Source: Russula earlei | Lineage: Eukaryota > Basidiomycota > Agaricomycetes > Russulales > Russulaceae | Length of the DNA: 30,573 bases | Assembly: GCA_025769875.1 (NCBI GenBank) | Contig: JAGFNK010000607.1 | Coordinates: forward strand, 1 to 30,573 | Reading direction: 5' to 3' | Part shown: in pieces, positions 8,715 through 20,522 of the stretch | Position numbering within the stretch: the first letter of the stretch is position 1 | Layout: every line of letters starts with the position of its first letter | Position numbers and translations under genes: made by a program | Notes under the pieces: generated by a model | Database searches by the model: none | What the model saw: the letters and a program-made list of their open reading frames with translations, nothing else | What the model was told of the DNA's origin: nothing

Positions 8715-11700
8715 CCCTTCGCGAAACTGGATCCGAATCTCGAAAACGCTCGTTCTTGCTCCTCCGCCCTCGGTATCGGTATATCGTACCGTGTCATCAC
8801 GTCTCGGCCGGTCTCAACACACGCCATCCTGCCAGGCATTGGTCGGTTTCCGGGTCCCTGCAGGGATGGCGTGCGATCGCACCGCAGCTCGGTGGGTGAC
8901 GGATAGCGTGTGCCAACGGGGTGTACATTCCCGGGCCCACCCCTCTTGCAGGGCCAACAACATGCCAGTTTTGTCCTTTCAACTCCGCTCGGCCTCGAAG
9001 AGCTTGCGCTCGCGGAGAGTGCAGATCAGGATTTGGGAATGGCCCCAGAGCGCAGAGCAAGGTAAAGGTGGGTTATCCGTCTATATATTGGGGGGAAATG
9101 GAGCCAGGCGGGCATGAATGAGCAACAAAAAGAAGACAAGAATGCCATCGCACGGGGGAAAGAAGGGATGGGGACCCTCACCGAGTTGTGGGCACCGCTA
9201 GCTTGGGTACGTCCCAGACTATCGTGTCTTGCGCGGTTTTGTACAGGCCGCTCGGCGCGGGTCCGATCGTGCAGCTGACGGGGCGCGGTCGGCGGCCTTT
9301 GTCCGCGATCGCCAATAGGGTGTCGATGTGGGGCAGCCTGATATTATATCTGTCCTTCTCGATGAGCCAAGGAGGCAAGACGAGTGGAGGTAGGGATGCG
9401 GCAGCGACGGGCATAGGTGAGCGAGCTGGGGTTTCCGTTGGTGGAACGGAAGTTGGAGATAAACGGCGGTGCTGAGGGGGGCTGTGTCGAACGGGTATGG
9501 CTCTGCCGTGTCTCAGACTCGGAGTCTAAGCGGAGCAATCTTTGAATGGCGGAGTAGCAAAGCACAGGGGGGAGGCAAGCAGAAGCGGCGTCAGCGGAAT
9601 GGCAAGCGTCGACGCACGCTTTTTATCGCTTGTGGCCCGACATCGTCGCACATGGCCTTGTTTCTTCTCGGACGCCTGATTCTGTAGCATTCCCGCAGGC
9701 GATATCCGACTAAAAAAAGATTCAATGAAGGACGTTGCCTATTTTGCGCCTCCGCATGCGAAGATGTCCTGGTCACCTTTGTTTCATCGCTTTCTTCGTC
9801 ACTTCTCGACTTCTTTCGAACGCTTTTGACAGAACCACTCGCATTATGGTAAGCCTCCCCCGAGCAGGTAGGTCACAAGCGGCCACGAACACCGCGACTG
9901 AGGGGAACAATGCAGTCCGATATAGATGCTCGCAAGTCTCCCTAACCCCCACACATATGCGCAACCCCTCGCCTTTACCTGCGGAACGTCTCCCGCGGTT
10001 TACGGACTCAGTTGGGCTGGTGTTGGACATCTATAGAATGGACGTGTAAACGCCCCACGTCCAAATCCAGATTCCTCGGCCACTAAGTGCTTCGTGGCCC
10101 TGTCCTCTGTCCAATGGCAAGCCGCCTTATAATAGTGGTCAGTCAGTTCGAACTTTCCGTACAGCTCACCATCACCACCTTCCATTTCATCGGCAGATTT
10201 TAGGGATTTGCCCTAGTCATGCATCGCGTTACCCATCTTTTCAACATAGTGTTCTTCCAGGACCCACTGGGAGGTTTCCCCAATCCAGACATCTAACCAT
10301 CACCTTATCGGCGGGTACGAACCGAGGTGCTCGGAGCCGCCGAACTGTGGAGCGTCTCCTGTCATCCAGGGCACACCCCGCCGCACGTGTGTATGCAAAT
10401 ACGAGCATTTGTGTCCATGAAGGGACATGGGATGATCGACGGCGATTGGGTGTCTTGAGCCGCCTAATGGCCAGTAACCGCCACCAGCCCATCCCCCTCT
10501 TGCAGCCAGCGCCGGCTACTCGAACGCCTCGATGCCCATTCGACCCTTGGTTATCAGAAGCGAGGGAGACATGAGATAAAGGGATGATGCTGTAAGTGTC
10601 AAGACAACAACAACTTATTGCATCACCGAGGCGCCGTGGCGCCTCTGCAATGCTCCTCGGGAAGCGCAAATCCCAAAGACAGACGCAGCGTGGATTTTTC
10701 TCATGTGATGGGAACTCCCATACGGTTCGGAGGCAGAGGTGGGGGTTGGAGGGTCGAAGAAGTGCATCACCAGTCGACTGACAAACAGTGGGAGGCCACA
10801 TGCATTACCAAGTTCGCGGCGTGGGATGTTGCGGGACGCACCCAGAAACAGAATAACAGAACACTAGGCCATGGGTCAGTCAGCAGGACGGCGTCAAGCG
10901 CGGCTATTTCAAGTTTTCGTTCGTCGTGAAATAGTCGGCTAACGAGTGTAAGCGCACGCGCGGTGTTCTTTCCGAATGGCGATGCGATACGAGTCGTCAA
11001 AGTCGGGGATAGGTCTCGATCCGTGTGAGAGAAAGGGAATCGTGATGATGGCCGCCTCGCGGCATCACCGGAATTTCGACAAAAAAGAAAAGAAAAAGGA
11101 AAAGTAGAGATAACAAAAATGAATCTTAGCTAGCGTTAGCGCCGATGTGGTGGACGTGGGTCTGTTCATCCTGAGCGATCGGTGGCGAGAAAAGAGGGGG
11201 GGGTTCAAGGGCTGTGTCGCTCTCGTTACGTCGCGCACCTCAGGAGGGCACCAGCAGAGTGGCAACGTAAGTACAGTATGCTGCCCTGTGGAGGAATTGG
11301 GGACGCGTTAGCAGCCTGACCGGGAACCATATATTCAGTACTGTACTGTACTAAGTTGGTTGGCCTTTCAGATCAGATCAGATCCGCGCTCGTATGGACT
11401 TGAAATTTCAAGCGGTGCATCGTGATACCTCCGGCGCAGGGGAGCAGCAGCACCTCCATACGGTCTGTGGTGGTACGCCTGTGTATCTATGTGGTCTTTA
11501 CTTTATCAAGCCAAGCCCGACTCGGGAGGAGAAGAAAATGAGCGAGCAAAACCTTCATGAGCTTGAACGTGGCATTTCCAATTCTCGCTCCTCAAAGATG
11601 AGAAGAAAAGTGGCCAAGGTAGGACCGAGAGTCAAGCTCTCTCGAGACGAACAATATAATTACAAAACGAAGACAACAAGCAAGGGAGGACCGTCCTTGT

Positions 11701-12732
11701 ACTGTGAGCTTCGAGCTGAGGTTGTCCCAGGATCTTATATGTTTGATTGAAAGTGCAGTGGGGGTTGCGTGGTTGCCCAAAATCGGATGGTGATTTGGCC
11801 GATACCGGTAAACGAAGAAAGAGCCGATGGGGTATCGATTGTCTTTTTTCCCCCCTCCTTGGGCGATGGAAGAGGGCTTCAGCTGCTGCTAATCATGATG
11901 GCCAGCGTAGTCATCCCCAATCACGCGAGCGAGTGAAGCGAGTGAGCATTAGATGCGTGAGGCGCCGATGTACAACCGAAGCTTGCAGTGCGCCTCCACC
12001 TCCACACCGCTGCTGTGTTTGAGGGGAACAGCATTTTTACTGCTGGTGGGAGTCAGTTCCTCAACCCTGTTGGTTCGAAGGATCAGTGGGCTTTTTTCCC
12101 TTTCTCTCCCCGCGTCGTTCATGGCATTATATCATGATACGGGTTCCGACTCCGGGTCATCGAACCTTCATCCGAGTCGGTCGTTGCATTGACACCCCAT
12201 CCGTGACGCATCGGGTGCCGACTGCGGGAAAGAGACAGCTCCATCCACGCCGTCTTCGAATCTGAATCTTATGAGACGCGGAATTCGCTCGGTTGCGAGA
12301 TAAATCGGGCCGTACTGTAATTTACCTCGCAGCAGCAGCACCACCACCCGGGGCGCCGAGAACGGGCTGGGGATTCACTGAGCTCATATGCATACGTTCC
12401 ACGCCAATCATATCATCATTAGTCTGGTGTACACAGTCTAAAAAAAGTGCGATGAGTACTCTACTTATGTCCGACAAGGAATAACGATCGATACAATCAA
12501 TCAAACAATCACTACGTGTGCCGTACTGATCAACAACAGGTCTGCCTCCCCCGCATGGAATGCAAGAAGGGAACATCACATATCTATGTGTGGTATCTCA
12601 ACTGCGCCACCTTGCCAGAAAGTGCGTTAATGACAATGGATAAGTTAGTAAGCATCCGCACAGGGAGCCTTCGCTTGTTCGTGAGAATACACTAGGTCCA
12701 CGAGTCGACGGTCGCCACGTCACGCCAAGCCG
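8715..12732. other. 4-kb region with no confident gene
   Basis: GC- and CpG-rich, with no repeat shared with the rest of the window. Several open frames of 60-186 codons exist on both strands, but they overlap each other and show no domain or consistent splice pattern. The best candidate exon is listed separately at 9182-9414. At 9846-9854 a plus-strand ATG is followed at once by GTAAGC after a pyrimidine-rich leader, which could be a start codon with an immediate intron, but no coding exon follows convincingly. Pyrimidine and purine runs near 11080-11120 and short GATCA and GTACT repeats near 11335-11390 are the only simple sequence seen. Confidence 0.45.
9182..9414 (-). CDS. Possible first exon of an unrecognised gene
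   Basis: An ATG at 9414 opens a frame of 77 codons with protein-like composition (for example PPLVLPPWLIEKDRYNI, IDTLLAIADKGRR). It ends at a good donor, CG|GTGAGG, at 9182/9181. I could not find a convincing second exon: the candidate stretch around 8800-9000 (frame with NWHVVGPARGVG) has no clear partner acceptor. I do not recognise the protein. It is upstream of the peroxiredoxin gene on the same strand. Confidence 0.25.
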
Positions 12733-14202
12733 TCATTCTACCGGAGATGGGGACAAAGCAGAGCCTTTTCCTCCCCACGAAAGCGTCGTAGGGCGACTGC
12801 TGTCAAACGGAGACTCGGCGTTTGTAAAGTGGATAGTGGTGAGATCCAACCCGTTCGAAAGTTCTGGCCTGGTGTTATACACGTCTTGGCTGATCTGCAT
12901 GCAGACGATAATAATGACGATCGCCGGATACATGCTCTGCATAGAATATGATATACGGGTCAAGTTGATAGCCAGGACGGATTACTCTGCCCGGACACGC
13001 ACCGAGATGAAAAGCATGAGCAGGTTGACGGTGTACGTGCCGGCACCGGGGAGGACGCTGTATGCACTCAATAGGTAAAGCATCTGCAGAACGTGTCGTT
13101 TAGCGAGTCACCTCAAGCTAGTGGAGGGGGAAGAACGATATTACCCAAAGAAGGCAATATATGAAACCTGACTCGATCAAAAGGGCGAGGACCTTCCCCA
13201 CGCGCTGGGATAGACTTCCCTTTGTGATATGTGCACCCACGGTTCGGCGGTATTCCCTTATGGTACGTCTTTATAAGGACAGACAATAGAGAGTCCGGTT
13301 CCCGGACGCACCATGCCTTCCAAGCGATGAGGGACGTCGATAGGACATTGGTCCCGAGCATGGGCCCCACAAGAATCACAGCAACCGTGCCCTGCGGAAT
13401 ATTCTCTTGGCCATCACGGCCCGGATGAGTCTTGAGAGCCAACGTAAGGTCATAAACGTAAGCGGCTGAAAGTGACGACCACGAGCCGGTCGATCAACCG
13501 ATCACACGGGCGGAGCGATTGAAGGCGACACACCTAACGTCCCAAGCACACAGATGGAAAGGATAGAGACCACCCTCCGATCATACCTCCATAGGACCAT
13601 GGCTCGCCAAGCACAAACGACATCACTCAGGATGGGCTGAACATCTTTCGTTACACAACGCGGAAAGATGGAGAAGGAAAAGAAAAATACGTGCATTCGA
13701 TCTAGTGATGACAGAAATGACGCCGACGACAACGTCAATCTTGTGTGATGACCAGCCGATAACAAAGGATGGGTTGATTAACTTGATGATGAGGGGAATT
13801 CCCTGGGATGTCAGCCCGGTGCCGACCACGATAACGATGGTAGCGAGGATGAAGATGAATGTCGTCATCCCGAACATAAACATGTGTCCCGGAGAGTGAA
13901 ATAAGGACCCTTTGGATCTACAGGGGAGGGGAAACATGAGGCTCGAGTGCCAGAGAGGTTTAGTAAATGAAAAGAACGCGCGCACAGAAGTATCCTGATT
14001 GAAATGCAGTACACCGCGAGGAACATCCCTAAACGCCACATAGAGGGGATCAGATACGGGGAGAGGGGGGAGCTGCACCACAATGGAAAGGACACGAGTC
14101 GCGAAACGTACCATAGGCAAGACCGGTGTAGAGGTTATACACGATGGCATTGTTGAGCTGCTCGTGGATTGCGTCACGGAGTTGCTGTTCAGGGTCGGAC
14201 AT
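12733..14202 (-). CDS. Seven-transmembrane protein of an Agaricomycete-type family
   Basis: Eight exons on the minus strand: 14202-14112, 14028-13986, 13917-13691, 13644-13534, 13465-13312, 13256-13145, 13083-13003 and 12936-12733. Seven GT-AG introns of 46-83 bp restore one frame of 340 residues. Hydrophobic segments lie at about 22-45, 62-81, 107-133 (ending in the LSDVVCAWRAMVLW block at 126-139), 145-163, 183-206 (followed by AWKAWEYRR), 229-252 (VLALLIESGFIYCLLW) and 264-288. Those blocks are what I know from a large family of uncharacterised membrane proteins in mushroom genomes, often with many short introns. The polar tail after residue 290 is poorly conserved there too. Role unknown; receptor-like topology is an inference. 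The N-terminus is the least certain part, since an upstream exon cannot be excluded. Confidence 0.82.
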
Positions 14203-14374
14203 CAGAAAGGGAATGGAGAGGTTGCTGGAGCGGACGGGATGAAATGGGAGGGGTGGGAAAGAGAGAGGGGAATGTCGTTAAAGAATGGACCCAAGAGCCC
14301 CAGGGGGGGTATAGGTGACGTTAGACTCGGGAAAAGGTGTGAAGAAGGGCTGAGGCTGAAGATCAGGTTCTTAC

Positions 14375-14473
14375 TTCCACCGAGGAACGCACCATTGACC
14401 CCTGCTTAGGATCAATATATTGTCCCGCGGGCGGCCAAACGAAATTGGCGCCGGTGTAGCCATTCCCATGCAT
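14375..14473 (-). other. Possible isolated coding exon
   Basis: On the minus strand an ATG at 14473 opens a protein-like stretch including GYTGANFVWPPAGQYI, ending at a textbook donor GTAAGA (14374-14369). It lies 170 bp upstream of the seven-transmembrane gene on the same strand, so it might be its true first exon. Joining it to the acceptor at CTCCAG (about 14225) puts the downstream ATG out of frame, so I leave it separate. Confidence 0.25.
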
Positions 14474-15299
14474 GAATGAGGTCTCCTCGCAACGAGTTCT
14501 CATCAGCCTTCTCGTTCGCCATCCAGAGGGTCAGAGATAGAAAGAAAGTCTGGATAAAAGAGAGTATGATTTTGGGGGGGGAAGAGCCAACAGATGTTTG
14601 TGGAAGGAATCACTCCGGCGAGATCGGCCTTTGCGAGCGGTCGCGCCTGTGTTCTTTCCTCGTCTTCGGAGCATAGCCCATCCCAAGGGTCTGTTGTCAG
14701 GTCAACAACATCTCTCTAAATTGTGATGGGAACGCTTTTTTTTCTCTTGGGGGGAGGGGAGTGGAAGGGTGCCCCGAGGCCTGGAGGGCGCACGTCGTCA
14801 CGTCTGTATATCGCGATATCGCGAATGGTAGGCGACTGATTAGGAAGAGTAATTTTTACAACTGATGTCAAGCATGGAGAGCTTTCCGTGAAACTGTGGG
14901 TGGGATTGGGATTGTAAGTTGTTCAGCAGATTACTGGACTGAAAGGGCCAGATGTCAAACCTAGCGAGGGATGATGCTGTGGTCCACAGGTCTCCCAGCC
15001 CAGACGAACGCCCAACCTGTGACTCGATATCACACCTCATGTTGATAGACACTGGCACGCCCCTTTCGTCTGCGGTAACATTGTGGGCATGAGGTGACAA
15101 CGGGCAAGATGGCGAACTGCCTGCCATTAGTAAGAGTTGTGAGGATCGCAGGTGTACCGTTCACGCCACTGTGAAAACGGTGATGATAAGCGGACGTGTA
15201 ATTCTTGTTCGTAGCATTTCGGTGCGAGTTCAGAAACGCGACAGGAAAACAGGAAGACGAGTCTAGGAAGAGGGTGTGTTCCAATGGTCAATCCAAAGA
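14474..15299. other. Host-like DNA without a supported gene
   Basis: Still CpG-containing single-copy-like sequence. Overlapping minus-strand frames of 84-95 codons (14840-15284) show no recognised domain and no sensible splicing. The CpG-rich character fades out at its right edge. Confidence 0.45.
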
Positions 15300-15690
15300 C
15301 GAAGCTGATGACCGATCAAAGGCCACCTGATCCATCACCATCTCGGCAATTTCATTTTTACCTGTAATCTGCTCAAACAACTCCATTCAAAACTTTGTAG
15401 TATACTATTGAGTGCCATTAATGTCATTCTAGCAAAGAAAACTGGAGGTCCATTGAGTGGTTTTTGAGTAATATTTTGGCTGGGGGTGCTGAGATGGTGA
15501 TCCACTGACTGCTGAGTTCCTGATCACCCACAGTAGCCCCATGCATCCTGAGCTGAGGTGATCTCACAACACACAACAGTATATAGCTAATGCCTGCAGT
15601 ACCAACACCCCTCTAGCTGTGCTCCCACTTACATACTAGCAGGTACAATGTTACCAACAGTATTTTTCAAGTCTCTATAAGGCCCCTTTT
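15300..15690. other. CpG-poor stretch left of the dispersed repeat
   Basis: CpG becomes very rare from about 15350 onward and TG/CA-rich words dominate, as in the LINE further right. No frame or repeat partner was found in this window. It is probably decayed repeat DNA of unknown family. Confidence 0.4.
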
Positions 15691-15850
15691 ACCAACTGAG
15701 AATTCTTGAATCTTGAACTTGAACTTGGATTTTGGGATTTTCTGGGAGTGATGGGAATGACAGGTGTGATGTAAGTGACATAATGAACTAATATGAGTCT
15801 ATTTCAAATATGAGTTATTTTTTGGTGTGATTTGCATTCATGTGTGGGGT
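15691..15850 (+). repeat. Dispersed repeat, copy 2
   Basis: This is the inverted partner of 6580-6782, starting at ACCAACTGAGAATTC and running through the TTGAACTTGAACTTG, TTTTCTGGGAGTGATGGGAATGA and GTGATTTGCATTCATG blocks. This copy is CpG-free where copy 1 has CpG (for example TTCTCAGTT versus TTCTCGGTT), so it is older or was methylated. No Myb/SANT-like gene follows it. The right edge is fuzzy, between 15850 and 15880. Confidence 0.72.
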
Positions 15851-16735
15851 TTACATGTGATATGTAAAATTATTTTTTCTAGCCCCTTCCTTCCATGCCT
15901 TACAAGTGGGGTAGTGCAAGCATGTCATTAAGGCAGCACATGTGTCACTGATGTGTGGGTGCACCTGTTTGTGCAAATTCTGTATGTGCAGCTCTGGTGC
16001 AAATGGGGCTGCAAGCACCTAGATGTTCAATGAATCTCAGTCCACCACCACCACCACCACCTAACCCTAACCCCAATCTGAATGCCCCCCACCCCCAGGA
16101 AAAGCCTCCTGACCCAGGAAAATCTTATCCATTGGGAGAGAAACACCCAAAAAATACAGTGACCACCCTGATCAAAGGTGGAGACACAACCACACTGCCA
16201 GACCCAGTACCATGTACCCCAGTCAAAAGCAAAGCCAAATTCCTCACCTCAGACACCAGGAAAGACAGCAGCACCAACCAATCATCAGATGGGGGAAATG
16301 ACCTCCAAGATACATGCTCTCACACCCATGAGTATATCAATATCCTCCAGAAGGGCCTCCTTTGCACAAAAACCCAGGGCACTCTGGGCACCTCTGACTG
16401 GGCCTCACTATGCTGCCTCCTAGTGAACACCATGGGATGAGTCCTCCTCCAAGCAATCAATGATTTAGGAGGGATGGTGATGAAGGAATCCATCACAGGA
16501 TTCACTGACCCAGACCCCCTGGCACCAAACCTCCCCACCCTCTTCCACAGACTGACAGACTCATCCAACCTCCTAGCAGCCCACCTTGCTGGAAACCTGA
16601 TGAGCATTCCATCACCCTGGAGGAATACCAAAAAAAGGCTGCCAAGAAAGCCTCAGTGGAATTGGAAGAAACCTGGAGGCTTTGAAAGGAGCAACAGGTG
16701 GAACAAAGAGCAATGGTGCAAGAATCAGATATCAT

Positions 16736-16754
16736 TAGGGCTGCCAACCATACC
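16736..16754 (+). repeat. Left terminal inverted repeat of the hAT-like element
   Basis: TAGGGCTGCCAACCATACC, matching the right end with one A/G difference. Subterminal GTATGG/CCATAC words continue to about 16905. Confidence 0.92.
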
Positions 16755-18148
16755 ATATACAGATATGGCCATACTTGATAAGGTATGTATATGGCTACTA
16801 TCCGTACCATTACCCATACTGTCTGCTTCCACTTCAGCAGCCTATACAGTATGGTATGGGGTAGAAGATGGCCGTATATGGCATTATGGGTTATTATGGT
16901 CAAGAAAGCTTTGATTAAACTCCATCTAGTTACCCTCTGTGTTAATGCTGGGTTCTATCTTGGCACGGGAAACTCCCCCATCACAGCAATCGCTTACCAT
17001 GGTTGCTCTCCATTGAATCTTTTGCGGGCTCATGCATCATCCTTAACCTTCATGCAATTTCCTTTGAAGTTCTGACTCACACCATTGGCACAAGAGGGGA
17101 TGGCACACTATTGTCACAAATTGTGTTCATGACTGTGGCCCCCCAACCCTGTACCCCTAGCATGTTGTGGGATTGGGGAGGCCCACAACAGTGTTCACAT
17201 GATGGGGGCCCAAGTAGCACAGCCACTGGTACAATAAGTGAAAGTTACGAGATGACATTGACTGCGAATGTTGCTGGCATGGGCCATCACAAGCACAGTG
17301 GCAAAATGGGTTCCTCTACCATCAATTATTTATGTCCAAACATGAGTTCCAACACCTGTGTTGAAGTCGAGAATGCCCCACATGGTATAGGCCATATAGC
17401 CCATGGCCAGGGTGAAATGTGGGTTCAAATCCATGCTTGGCACCCCATGCTGACAGTCAACCTTTTGTCAGTGATGTCCATCTGGGTGTCGGATGGCATT
17501 TTCCCTGTTCCCATCCAAACTGCCACTTGCGCACTGGCTGTGAGAAGCATTGCTTGGCAGGGCAATTGGCAGTCTCCCTTTGTACCCGAAATGGCAAGGG
17601 TTGGGAACATTAACGAGGTGTCAACCAGTAACAAGTAGATGCCAGTGTCAAAATCATGCACCATCTGTTTGAGGATTATCAGATGCAGTACTGTACACTG
17701 ATTTTATTGTATCTTGTGTTACTGTCAGGTAGCATGTTGCCACGGCTCCAATGTCACTGGCACAGTGCCACTCACCACCCTTTGTTTATGAGGTCATGCA
17801 TTTGGGCTTTTTTTTTGGTTCATGCTGTCAAGTTGGGCCTGGTAATGCCTGCCCAGGTGCTAGGTGACACCAAGTCACCATGGATGGATACTGCATATGC
17901 GAGTGGTGACAACAAGTCACACTAATATGGAGTGAGATACACGAGACAGTTGAGACATTGGCGGGGTTTGTCTTGCAATTGAGTACAACTAATATACAGC
18001 CCATATATATGGCTTGATGGCATCCTTTATATGGAATGGTATGGGTAACTTACTGTACCAGCAACCATACTGTCAGGGTACACTTCCACTACCCGTACGG
18101 TACGGTATGGGATACTGTATTATGGTAGCTGTAAACTGTATGTGTATG

Positions 18149-18167
18149 GGTACGGTTGGCAGCCCTA
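18149..18167 (-). repeat. Right terminal inverted repeat of the hAT-like element
   Basis: The plus strand ends GGTACGGTTGGCAGCCCTA, followed directly by the TSD GATATCAT. Subterminal words extend left to about 17990. Confidence 0.92.
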
Positions 18168-20522
18168 GATATCATCACCACTGCTTGGAACAAAAACTTC
18201 ACATACTTCCTGCAGTCAGCAGAGGAGATGGGACTCACCCTCTCCACTCAAACCACCACTGGCTGCCCACAAATGATGCCCCAAACAGGCAGCAAAAGGA
18301 CCATATCTGGGTCCCTCCCACCATCCACTGTAACCCAACCACCCCACCAAACATACCCTGCTGGCATGATCAACATGCGATCTCTGCTCCACACACCAAG
18401 AGCATGAGACACAGCATGCTCCCCCACTACCCCCTGACCTACCACTAGGAGGATGGAACCCTCCCCAACACCCAACCCCAAAGGTAAAGCCCAACCTGGT
18501 CCGCTGACCAACCCACAAGGTGCTATGCACTCAGATTCCAACACAATCACCCAAGCTGTCATAAGGGCCATGGCTCCTTTTGCAGCACACCTAGAAGTGC
18601 TGGAAAGACATTTGATGCCCCCACTGCAGAACACAAGCACAGGTGAGCCCCAACACAAATCACTCACTAACACAACCACCAGACAGTGGCTGCTGCCACT
18701 GTGCCCACTGCCAACTAACAACAACCATGGCCCAACCCATCATCATGACTACCCACACAGACAAGCCAGAATCAGGATTCACCCAGGTCTCCTACCAGAG
18801 GAAGACCAAGGACCCAAATAAGGGTGCACCTCATGCTGACATTGCCCTAGACATGACCATCCTCACCCCAGCTACATATGCTATGGTTGCAGCAACCAAG
18901 GCCAACAACCTGAGCCAACCTGCTGGACAAAAACCCAGATGCCCTAATGCACTGACCATCATGGAAGTGATGGTCCTGCGCTCTGGCAGTCTCAGTGACA
19001 GACAAGGGGAACAGAACATATGTACAAGGCCCATGGATGGCATAGTCAGGGAGGTCCACCTCCACATGAGCAAAGCAGTAGCCAACCCCATACCACTAAA
19101 AGCAGGTAGGTGGAGCATACACCCATGCAGCAAAGGTAATTTCATTTTCTCCTTTGAAAGATCTATCTCCTTTGAACACATAATGTCATATGAGAAGTTC
19201 CTACTCCAACCTTTCCAAGGTTTGGGTCAACTATGCCCCTCCATGGGCTGGACCTGGTTCCTCACACACAGAGTCCCAGTCAAAGACAACAATGGCTCTC
19301 TCTTCAGTCCAGATGAGCTTTGCAAGGAGGTAAAATCTTTGCCAGGACTAATGAAGGCCCATTTCTCCATGCAACCAAGATGGCTTAAGCCAATTGAACA
19401 CATAAATGGGCCCTACTCAGCCCTCACCTTTGCCATCTCTGACCCAGGGGGCTCAGTGACAAGCATGCTCCTCAAGGGCTGCACTGCCCTCTTTGGAAAG
19501 GAAGTAACCATTTGTAAGTGTTTTGACAAACCTGCACTAGTCCAATGCTCAAGGTGCCATGCTCAGGGACATACAAAAAAATCCAAGGCATGCCCTCTGG
19601 GTAAGGATTCAGTTAAGTGCTACATATGTGGTGCAAACCACTTATATGAGGAGCATGACCAAAAGTGTCCCAAGAGATACACAATTGCAGGACTCTGTGA
19701 CTGCACACATTTTAAATGCCTCAACTGCGAACTGAGTGGCCACCATTTCAGAGACAGGAAATGCCCTGCTAGGGACCAATACAGACCAAGGGCCCCACAA
19801 AAGGTGATACACAAAGAACAAAGGTAAGGACAAGGAGACTAACCCTGAAACAGGGGAAGATGAATACATTGGCTGGGCAGAAGGCCTGCCCAACAATGAT
19901 AATGAAGATGACATGGACTTGGTGCCAGACCAGGTAAGTGACAACTTCTTCAACCCCAACCTAATCCTGGTCAACTTCTACCCAATCCCATCCCCCAAAC
20001 ATGCCCACAATCCCACCTCCCAGCCAGGGCAGACATGATACAGATCACACCTAAGAAAAAGTCCATCCAGCTTGGCCCACACATCCAGTTTGGCCCACCC
20101 ACCCTCTTCAGCCCCCCCATGCCTGGCCCATCATGCCATGTGCCAGAGCTGATTGACCTCACTACATGTAACATGATGCATGGACAAGATGACATTGGCC
20201 CAGATGTCATGAACCATTTCCCGGAGAGGGCCCTTGAAGGACCCTTCCTTATTAGAGGAAACCCAGCCTCTATGATGCCACCCTGTTCACACAAACAAAA
20301 GGGGTGAGTGGAGGTGTCCACAATATTGCACATGCATTGTCGCACAATCAACTCTTGGCACAATCAACATACAGCAAGCCCTACTCAGTGGCAACCCTTT
20401 TACCAATATAGGACAGTATTAGAGCCTCCCTAAAGACCCTTTAAGATGACCCAAATTGCTCTACAAGAGGCACTAATGAAGATACTATAGGCCCTACAAT
20501 GTGTTATTAGACTAACTCTAAT

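Larger units (their letters stand above)
16736..18167. mobile_element. Non-autonomous hAT-like DNA transposon, 1432 bp
   Basis: The left end is TAGGGCTGCCAACCATACC and the right end, read inverted, is TAGGGCTGCCAACCGTACC: terminal inverted repeats of 19 bp with one mismatch. The element is flanked by the perfect 8-bp duplication GATATCAT at 16728-16735 and 18168-18175. An 8-bp TSD and a TAGGG start are typical of the hAT superfamily. Both ends carry clusters of subterminal words (GTATGG, CCATAC, TATATGG), the usual transposase-binding arrangement. A 211-codon frame inside (17003-17638) has no transposase features and no RNase-H-like DDE pattern, so the element depends on a transposase from elsewhere. 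It sits in LINE ORF1 and is younger than it. Confidence 0.93.
15955..20204 (+). pseudogene. LINE ORF1 (nucleic-acid-binding protein), broken
   Basis: The remains run through 15955-16735 and 18176-20204 with a hAT-like element between. The first part is Pro-rich, then helical; frame breaks near 16440 (TGA) and 16600 interrupt it. The frame ending ...VQESDI at the TSD continues exactly as ...ITTAWNKNF after the hAT copy, showing the original joint. The best-kept part is 18643-19827 (394 codons). It has a region with conserved-looking aromatic positions (SFERSISFEHIMSYEKF, MGWTWFLTHRVPV), then three zinc-knuckle-like motifs: CSRCHAQGHTKKSKAC, CYICGANHLYEEHDQKC and CLNCELSGHHFRDRKC. An acidic tail follows after 19828 in another frame. 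Such proteins coat LINE RNA. Confidence 0.8.

Noticed and set aside
9840..10045. ATG followed directly by GTAAGC after a pyrimidine-rich leader, like a ribosomal-protein gene start
   Set aside because: No exon after the possible acceptor near 10035 encodes a known protein in any frame.
10241..10801. A 186-codon open frame on the minus strand
   Set aside because: Composition rich in Arg, Cys and Trp, no domain, overlaps other frames on the plus strand, and no intron or start context supports it.
17415..17440. GGTTCAAATCC, a tRNA B-box-like word
   Set aside because: The flanking bases do not form a T-stem and there is no A box or acceptor stem at the right distance.
17003..17638. A 211-codon frame inside the hAT-like element as a possible transposase
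   Set aside because: No DDE/RNase-H-like pattern, no BED zinc finger and no hAT dimerisation block; the element is too short for a hAT transposase.
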